From the NCBI GenBank assembly GCA_036417435.1, contig CM070904.1, forward strand, positions 60,768,408-60,832,407: DNA of 64,000 nucleotides, read 5' to 3'. Positions 56,894 to 64,000 of this stretch are shown one piece after another. The notes under the pieces are model-generated. The model was not told where the DNA came from and made no database searches. It was given only the letters and a program-made list of their open reading frames with translations. The stretch is from Inia geoffrensis. Taxonomy: Eukaryota; Chordata; Mammalia; Artiodactyla; Iniidae. A program made the translations under genes and the position numbers. Positions within the stretch are counted from its first letter, which is position 1. Each line of letters opens with the position of its first letter.

Positions 56894-58431
56894 GTCAGTG
56901 CCCGCCTGGCCGTGAACGCCGTGGTGGCAGAGGACAGCAGCTGCCGACCGCCGCTGTCCACGTGCCATTGACTCTTTCTGGAATTCTTGACCATCTCCTC
57001 CTTGTTAGGCTACGCTCCAGATTAAAGGGAGACTGTCTCAAAGTAAATAAATAAATAAAGGGAGACTGTCTCTAGAAATTACAAGTTAACAGGGACATGA
57101 GAACTTAAGAAAATAGCCTTAGAACCATGAAAACTGAGTGACTCCATGTGGCGAAGGATCTGCCAGGGTCCAGGCCTTCTCTGTGGTTTCTCCTGGGCTC
57201 ATCGTCAAGGTGATCGTCCCACTGCTCTTTCCTCCAGTTCCGTATCCCCTGCTGCTACAGTCAAATCCATCTGGATCTAAGTATCTACTGAATAAAAGTT
57301 CCTGGTCCAGGCACTGGAATCCCCCCAACCTCTCTTCCCTTCTTGCCCCGGTACCAACTCTGGATGCCCCTTTCTACACGCGGGTTGCAGTCTTTCACCC
57401 ACTCCCTCTGTTACCAGCATGTCCCCCTTAACCTCCCCTATTATTTCCTCCATCCCGGCCCTCTCACAAGGAATTCTGCTCATCATTTTTCAGCTGTGAT
57501 GCCAGCCAGGGTCCGCCCCAGCATCAGGGGCCGGGGAAGGTGGGGAGAAACAGGAAGGAGGGACTAAAAGTGTCAGGAGTCCCAAGACAGAGGCAGGGCA
57601 CTTGTTGTTCAGGATGAGCTGGACGAAGAGGGGCCACAAACAGGCCTGGGGTCGTAAACAGGGGTCTAAGAGGAAAAAGAAGACTGAGTGGTAGGATTGC
57701 GGGGGAGCTAGAGGAGAAATTCAAAGTGACAGCCAAGTTTTTATTTGAGCTCCAACTGAACCAAAAGATCTGCAGATGAAATTGAGAGGAATAAACAAGT
57801 TAGAAGGGGAGCTCACTAGGCAAAACGGAACTTGGTTTTAGACACACTTGGTTGAAGTGAGTTGGCCTCCCAATTAGAGGCGTGATACAGACTTTGAGGA
57901 ACAAAAGACCGTGTACAGAAGGCAAAACGCCAGCAGAGAAAGAGATCAGATCGTGGAACTTTCCACAGAGGGAGGGGGGGAGGTGGAAGATGGAAGGAGA
58001 CGCCAAAGATGGCACTTGCGGGGAGGGGCTGTGCCCGGGGTGGAGGCTGGTCGCACCTGCCGTCACGATGAGGATTCCCAGTGGTGAGGTGGGGGGTGGG
58101 GGGTGGGGGCTCTGGTAACTTGGGCGCATCTCTGCCACTGCGGCAGCCCTGAAGCAGAACCCAGGGCATTTTCTTCTCCGGAGCCTTGCACAGTTCCCTC
58201 AGCAGGCAGTCAGATCATCAGCTGCACTGCGGATGGCTCTGCACTCCGTCATTGGGTGTCCCGCCAACAGTCTGGAATCACCGTTCTGACCTTAGACTGT
58301 TGCAGTTCCCATAAAGGGAAAAGCAGTTCTTTCACGTTCTACATTTCTTTACTGTCACTGGTGCTCAGTACAGAAGCACTTTGCACTAATGTGCCACAGT
58401 GGTTTTAATCCTACACTGTGTTGGGTTTCAG
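56894..58431 (+). other. PKP4: PKP4 intron (1.5 kb)
   Basis: A GT-AG intron, phase 0, GC-richer than most. It contains a 17-bp direct repeat around an AAAT tract (57023-57072), purine-rich L2-like sequence from about 57.5 to 58.1 kb and a G-rich motif (58083-58111). No alternative exon is evident. Confidence 0.9.
58083..58111 (+). other. G-quadruplex-type motif
   Basis: GGTGGGGGGTGGGGGGTGGG is a run of long G-tracts separated by single T, a strong G-quadruplex pattern on the coding strand, 320 bp upstream of the exon that encodes the lysine run. Confidence 0.65.
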
Positions 58432-58623
58432 ACCGTGGAGAACTGCGTGTGCACACTGAGGAACCTGTCGTATCGGCTGGAGCTGGAGGTGCCCCAGGCC
58501 CGGCCGCTGGGGCTGAACGAATTGGATGACCTACTCGGAAAAGAGTCTCCCAGCAAAGACCTGGAGCCAAGCTGCTGGGGGAAGAAGAAGAAGAAGAAAA
58601 AGAGAGCGCCACAAGAGGATCAA
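58432..58623 (+). CDS. PKP4: PKP4 internal exon (exon j): armadillo repeat and basic insert loop
   Basis: This codes about residues 739-802: TVENCVCTLRNLSYRLELEV, PQARPLGLNELDDLLGKESP, then SKDLEPSCWG, seven lysines, R and APQEDQ. CVCTLRNLSYRLE is an armadillo helix. The following acidic then lysine-rich stretch is the long flexible insert characteristic of p120-family proteins, whose basic patch is known in relatives as a nuclear-localisation or membrane/RNA-binding element. Length is 192 nt, phase 0 at both ends, with a somewhat weak donor CAA^GTTAGC. The lysine codons (58582-58602) are AAG repeats with one AAA. Confidence 0.97.
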
Positions 58624-58827
58624 GTTAGCATTTTACTTGACATGAAACTCTAAAGTTTCGTTTCCTCTGGGAGTGAGAAATCACATATTTGGCAAGAAAA
58701 AATTTTTTTCTCATGATGCAGTTTTTCTGCTTAGCTCTAGCTGAGTCTAGCAGAAAGGAACGTTTTCAGGTGTTCGATACTGTGTTCACGTATTTGCTTC
58801 CACTAACGCGTGCTCTCTGTCTTTCAG
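58624..58827 (+). other. PKP4: PKP4 short intron (204 bp)
   Basis: A GT-AG intron, phase 0, with a pyrimidine-rich acceptor CTCTCTGTCTTTCAG. No repeat. The upstream reading frame runs a short way into it to a TAA stop. Confidence 0.95.
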
Positions 58828-59001
58828 TGGGATGGAGTTGGTCCTATCCCAGGACTGTCGAAGTCCCCCAAAGGGATCGAGATGCTGTGGCATCCGTCAG
58901 TGGTAAAACCATATCTGAATCTTCTAGCAGAAAGTTCCAACCCAGCCACCTTGGAAGGCTCCGCTGGATCTCTCCAGAACCTCTCTGCCGGAAACTGGAA
59001 G
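58828..59001 (+). CDS. PKP4: PKP4 internal exon (exon k): armadillo repeat
   Basis: This codes about residues 803-860: [58 protein letters not shown]. The WDGVGPIPG and [13 protein letters not shown] motifs are hallmark sequences of the p120/plakophilin armadillo domain. Length is 174 nt, phase 0 at both ends, with an AAG^GTAGGG donor. Intact. Confidence 0.98.
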
Positions 59002-59049
59002 GTAGGGTGCCTTCTACTTGTGCACACTTCTTGCAGTCAGATCAGCAAT

Positions 59050-59650
59050 GATCGTGGAAAGGGACCCGGTTGTTTAGAGTTTGGTAAAGGGTGGGGAGGA
59101 GAAAAGCAGGGAGACAGCAGTCGGCTCTGGGGATCCAAGGATGAATATGACGTAGCCCTTCCCCATGAGAAGCTGAAGGCTGGCGAGAAAACCAGACAGA
59201 TGGAGCCGGTACAGTGTAGACCCCATTGGGATATGTGTGCAGCGGGGTCTTGGAAGAGGACATCTAACCCAGCCTGGCAGGTGAGGGAGAGGCAAGGAAA
59301 GAGGGGAGCCAGAACATAGGGAAGGGTTCCTGGAAGGGTGGGTGCTGCCCAAATGGAACCTTTAAGAATGAGTAGAATTAAGCCAGCAGAGTCGAGGTCG
59401 GGGTGTACAGGGAACCAACCAGATAAAGGGACAACAGGGGAAAGGCGTCACAGTGAGGATGCCGTGGGTGGAGGCTACAGGCCGGTTGCCGGGACGTGGA
59501 GGGTGGGACGAGGAGTGCCCCCGTGGAGCTGGGCCTCGTGACCAGTCCTGACGGCCAAGCTTCAGGAGCTGGGACCGCGACCTTCGGATCAGAGGGGCCG
59601 CTGAAAGCGTTTAAGCAGACCAACGACACAGGCTGATGTGGACACTGTTG
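59050..59650 (+). mobile_element. L2-like ancient LINE fragment
   Basis: 'Agagtttggtaaagggtggggaggagaaaagcagggagacagcag', then GGATGAATATGACGTAGCCC, GGGAAGGGTTCCTGGAAGGG and a purine-rich end follow the L2 3' order loosely. Boundaries uncertain. Confidence 0.5.
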
Positions 59651-60216
59651 GATCCCGTCTGCAGCAGCGCAGAAGGCGAATTTGAAGTAGAGGACAGTTG
59701 AGGCTGGGATTCTGTAGGGGAGTCTGGTGAGAGATGCCGAGGGCCTGAATTAGAGCTGAGGCTGGGCCGCCATTCCTTTCTCAGACACTTATAGAACATA
59801 CACATGGCAAAGTTTCCACCTCCACTAATACGTGTGTGACTTCTTTAGGAAAACTGAAGGTGATTTCTACTGTTACCACTATAAGCAAGTTCTCAAAACT
59901 TTTAAAATGTCATCTAACAACTTCACAGACGATCCTTGTTTGAAACATTTCAACCTCTAGAAATTTCCTAACAAGTATATTTTAGTAGAATTACTATAAT
60001 GCTTGTTTTTGACTACTTCCTCCATCACCCCCTCCCCAAATGAAAATTGGCCGTCGTTTTTTTCCGTGAGAGTGAAAAGCATTGCTAGGCCTAGGTAAGG
60101 TTTGTTTCATGCGGCCAGATGCTCTAATGAATATATACAGATAACTACAGCCTAGTGCTAAGACCCCGTGGCTATTTTGTTACTGTTCTTGATACGTTTT
60201 TTAAATTAAAAGTGCT

Positions 60217-60425
60217 GGGCTTCCCTGGTGGCGCAGTGGTTGAGAGTCCACCTGCCAATGCAGGGGACGCGGGTTCGTGGCCCAGTCTGGGAAGATGCCA
60301 TGTGCCGCAGAGCGGCTGGGCCCATGAGCTATGGCCGCTGAGCGTGCGCGTCCGGAGCCTGTGCTCCACAGCGGGTGAGGCCGCGACAGTGAGAGGCCCG
60401 CGTGCCACAAAAAAAATAAATAAAT
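60217..60425 (+). mobile_element. CHR-2-like SINE, sense
   Basis: Starts GGGCTTCCCTGGTGGCGCAG, ends GCGTGCCAC and an A/TAAA tail. A 9-bp repeat with one mismatch flanks it: AAAAGTGCT (60208-60216) and AAAAGTTCT (60426-60434). Confidence 0.92.
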
Positions 60426-60444
60426 AAAAGTTCTAATAGCTTAG

Positions 60445-60660
60445 CATCTAAGTGCTGGCTCTGGAGCCAGACCCCTTGGCTTTGAATCCTCCCCCACCCC
60501 CCTTACTAGCTGGGGGCCTCAGATCTCTCTGTCCTCTGTTTCATCATCTGTAAAATGGAAATAATACCTACCTCATTTGGCGGTTTTAAGGATTAAATGA
60601 GATAATAAATGTGGAGGACCTAGGAGAGGGCCTAGCACATAAGTATCAAAAATATTTATG
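60445..60660 (+). mobile_element. MIR SINE, sense, near complete
   Basis: AAGTGCTGGCTCTGGAGCCA, then 'ctttgaatcctcccc', GTCCTCTGTTTCATCATCTG, TAAAATGGAAATAATACCTA, CCTCATTTGGCGGTTTTAAG and GGGCCTAGCACATAAGTATC follow MIR order throughout. Confidence 0.85.
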
Positions 60661-62200
60661 TTGGTGACTCAGTGTTCACCTCCAGCTTCTTCGGACCTGA
60701 GAATCATTTGATGATAATAAGAAGAAAGACAATAATTAAAATAGATACAATTTGAGTTGTAGAATTTTATTTTCTGGGATCTTTAGTGAATAAGCGTTAA
60801 ATGGCAAGGTCGTTTAAAATATAAACATTATATGGAAGTGATTTCAAAAGTGTCTAAAATAGTAAATCAAAATATTGGCCCTCATTAAGAAAACAAGATA
60901 AACATGGCCACAGATGTGATAAGTCAGAAGCTATCTGGCAGTGGTGATGGCTGTAGTGCTCTGGAAGGGAGGCGCCCAGGGCTGGGCTGAGCCAGTTGGT
61001 CTCCAAGCGAGATAGGTGTTGGTTCTGTCCCTGCAGATTTCAGAGAGAGAAGTTGCCAAAGCTGCCCAAGTCCTTTACCTGATAGCAAGTCATGTATTCT
61101 GTTTCTCTTGCAGATATCATTTGATTTGGAAAATAGGAGTATTGATTTCATCCGAAGAAAGTTAATAGGATCTTTGGAATGCATCTTTTCCTTTTATTTG
61201 TGTTATTAGAATAATCTATTCTGTTGGTATTAAGGAAACTGAGTAGTCAGTCACATATTTTCATGTTCAAAATAATACAAAGGGCTGGCAGATCTGTGTC
61301 CTCCTGTCTTGACCACAGCAGGAAAATATTAGATGTTTTATGAGCAACATTTTTCAATTATCCTAAATTTTGAAAGACAATTTGCATTGGTAGAAATGTC
61401 AGTAAAAACTCAAAACAAGATTAAAGACCCATTTTCAAATGTTACTTTTTTTGTTTATTTGTTTCCTCGATGACTTAGTGTTCGTTCCCAATTCATACGG
61501 TGCCCAAACTGACTCACCTTACAGACTTGCCTCTTAATCACAAAAGAAGTTCTTGACTGTGGATTAAAAAAAAATAGCAGCAGCAGCTAACTAATCTTGA
61601 ACGGTAAAAGCATTTTGCACACAAATATACTTACTTTTTCACCAGTTTGTATGAATTACAATGCTCAGTGTTCCTGGAGAATTCCTTTTCTTCTGAGGCA
61701 AGGGATTTTTTTCCAAGCAATTTCCTTGAAAGTTTACTAAACTGTAAATATTGTTGCAGAGAATACAGGGGAGAAATGACTTGATGGAAACAGGTTCTCC
61801 TTTAATGCGCACTGACCAGCTTCCCTCTCTGCCATCCTATTTATAGCCTCTGGACCTGGCCTGGGGCCAACTGCAGAGAAGACACGCCATCCGTCCTTAA
61901 TCATGTTTATGTAGCTGAAGTAGAAAATAATCACTGCCTTCTCTTTTCTACCCAAAAATATCTGCCAGATGGTGGCTTGAGCTTTTCAGGCTTTGGGATT
62001 TCTTTTTAAATCAGTCATCCTAGCTTATCTTTCTCCCAAACTGGTTTTCTCCTGACTGGCATCACAGATTTAATCTCCCGTTGGAAAGAAAACATTTAAT
62101 CCATTAGTTTATCTTTTGGAAACATCTTTTTTTGGGCAACAGTAACATCTGAGAGTTGAACTCTGTTTTATATTACTTATTACCTTGTTTTATTTCCTAG

Positions 62201-62351
62201 TTTGCAGCGTACATCCGAGCAGCTGTCCGCAAAGAAAAAGGGCTCCCCATCCTTGTAGAACTTCTGAGAATGGATAATGATAGAGTTGTTTCTTCTGTGG
62301 CGACTGCCTTGAGGAACATGGCCCTAGATGTCCGCAACAAGGAGCTCATAG
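62201..62351 (+). CDS. PKP4: PKP4 internal exon (exon l): armadillo repeat, last exon in view
   Basis: This codes about residues 861-911: [50 protein letters not shown]. The first part follows the previous exon to give [18 protein letters not shown], and [14 protein letters not shown] is an armadillo helix. Length is 151 nt, entered in phase 0 and left in phase 1 with ATAG^GTACGT. The next exon, and the rest of the armadillo domain and the C-terminal PDZ-binding motif, lie beyond the window. Confidence 0.97.
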
Positions 62352-64000
62352 GTACGTTCTGGTGACCAGGTGAGCTATAAAGAGAGAAACAACAGCGTTT
62401 ATAAAACTCTTCTTCTGATTTCTAAAAATATGACACTTACAATGATTAGCAACTCAGTCCTAGTCCCCGGTGTCTTGGCATGTTTGGTGCCCGTGTGTCT
62501 GTCCTTTCTGACCATTCCTTTTCAGCAAGAGGCAGGCTCATTCGTTAAACACTGGATCAGGAAGGTAAATATTCAGAAGAGCTAGCAATTTGTCATACAT
62601 TATAAAACTGCTTGGTAGATTTGGTGTATCTGTTTCCCCAGAGAGTCATTTCTTGAACAACCAACAAGGTTTAATTCTCCCTTTTCTGATTTTTGAGACA
62701 TATCTGCTAATTCTCCAACACTACCGTGTTCTAAATTAAAAAAAAGAAATCACATGAATGTTTTATAGCTTTTCCCTCTCACATCTATGTAAGTGCTCGC
62801 CTTAAAACAGAGGCACTGTTCCAAGGCCTGACCCCAGGGCAGGGTCAGGATGAGGATAAGGCAAGTGAGGCACACAGGGTGCAAAATTTTAGGAGCCATT
62901 CACCCTTGGGTCCATCCAGATGTCGGGTTGGTGCTTGCATGAACTTGAGAATGAGTGCCTCTTCAAAGTTGTGCACCCACGGCAGCTTAGCTTGCTTGCC
63001 TCCAGAGCATGGCCACATCCCAAGCAGAGTGTGGGGAAAAGAAAAGATCAGACACCCTCCAGTGGACCTCAGGTTAAACCCTGGATGTGCTGCTCACTGG
63101 CTGTATAACCTGGAGTGTCCTGGATGGAGCCCATGTGGGCTTCATTCCTTCATCTGAATTGAAAACTCTCCCTTGGTTCCCATCTCTGAAAGGGAGCTGC
63201 CCGTGCCTGCGCTCGTCACCGTGGGCTTGCTGTGAAAATGCCCCTTGTAAACCCCCCAGCTCCACGCCAGTCCCACAGCCGATGACAGGTCAGGGGAGAA
63301 GGAGGGAAAATTTGACAAGATCTTACGTGGATTAGTGAATATATATTGAACTCATATTAAAATACACCTGCCATGATAGAGCAAGACAAAGGTGTAGAGA
63401 GAAGAGGAACAAGGACAACAATGTTTACCTCAGAGTGTGTCTACGAGGAGTCACCACGGCCCCTCACACGGTGCCTGGTAGACATGCTATTTTAAATTAT
63501 TGCCTGGATTAACCTGCTCTTAAAACACTGTCTCTTTGGGCCAAATTGTACCCCCCGGAGAGGAAAGGAGGCTCTTCCATGCCCTGTTCATAGCCAGCTC
63601 ATGCCTGATTCCAATAGATGTGTTATAGCTCCAAGATCCCACATTTCCTTGAGAGAAATCCTTTAGGTCCCTAAAAAGATATTTTTAAAGTTATTTCTGT
63701 TACATCTATAATTATTTGAATTTCTCATAAGAAGCCCGTATAGTTTGGGAGTTCTTAATGCTAAAAAACAGTGTTGGCCACACACACCTTGTGTCCTGTC
63801 ATTCCACAAATGGGAGGAGAGAGATGGGAGAGCAGAGGGTGCACAACCAGCTCCATGAGTGCTAAGACCTTGCGGAAGAACGAATGTGTATTCAGGGGCC
63901 TCGCCTTCCCTCGGTGCATCCCTGTGTTTTCTGTGAATGTCCTCACCCCCTTTTAAACTTTCACGCGTGTTTTCCCTCTCCGCTGATGAGCATTATTTTA
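62352..64000 (+). other. PKP4: PKP4 intron, 5' part
   Basis: This begins with a good GTACGT donor. To the window end I see no exon, and only a possible MIR-like scrap near 63.06-63.12 kb. Reading frames here show no similarity to the known downstream PKP4 sequence. Confidence 0.8.

Larger units (their letters stand above)
59002..62200 (+). other. PKP4: PKP4 intron (3.2 kb)
   Basis: A GT-AG intron, phase 0. Contains L2-like purine-rich sequence (about 59.05-59.65 kb), a sense SINE (60217-60425) and a MIR (60.44-60.66 kb). From 60.7 to 62.2 kb it is AT-rich with nothing recognised. Confidence 0.9.

Noticed and set aside
1..64000. Search for a novel system such as a defence cluster, CRISPR array, gene cassette or viral gene set
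   Set aside because: No array of regularly spaced repeats, no operon-like gene run and no viral gene set is present. All coding evidence is accounted for by PKP4 and L1.

Overview
The window is mammalian nuclear DNA. The density and type of retroposons point to a cetacean: nine copies of the roughly 200-bp tRNA-derived SINE that starts GGGCTTCCCTGGTGGCGCAG (CHR-2-like, known from whales and dolphins and their hippo/ruminant relatives) and two long antisense L1 elements of cetartiodactyl type. The species cannot be fixed from the sequence alone. There is no sign of bacterial genes, rRNA, tRNA genes or CRISPR.

One gene explains all the convincing coding sequence: PKP4 (plakophilin-4, p0071), a p120-catenin-family armadillo protein of adherens junctions and desmosomes, on the + strand. 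Twelve consecutive internal exons lie between 10796 and 62351. They sum to 2451 nt (817 codons), keep one open frame across every junction, and use GT-AG borders except one GC-AG intron. They correspond to about residues 94-911 of the roughly 1190-residue human protein, recalled from memory. The first exons (start codon, N-terminal coiled coil) lie upstream and the last exons (final armadillo repeats, C-terminal PDZ-binding tail) lie downstream. The gene is therefore partial at both ends of the window, not broken.

Layout: 1-10795 is the end of a large intron carrying an old, near-full-length antisense L1 (about 2.1-8.3 kb). 10796-11228 holds two exons split by a 110-bp intron. 11229-20052 is an intron holding a second antisense L1 with a perfect 16-bp target-site duplication. 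20053-28150 holds three exons that code the Ser/Pro-rich head. 34944-36628 holds the first armadillo exons. A 15.3-kb intron (36629-51948) contains old repeats and a GC-rich stretch. 51949-62351 holds five further armadillo exons, one of them coding a seven-lysine run. The rest is intron with MIR, L2, old L1, a Tc1/mariner-type MITE and SINEs.

I found no undescribed biological system. The most worthwhile observations are the GC-AG intron, independent internal deletions of the reverse-transcriptase core in both L1s, a nested insertion history that can be ordered from target-site duplications, a coding AAG microsatellite, and a few unexplained sequence structures.
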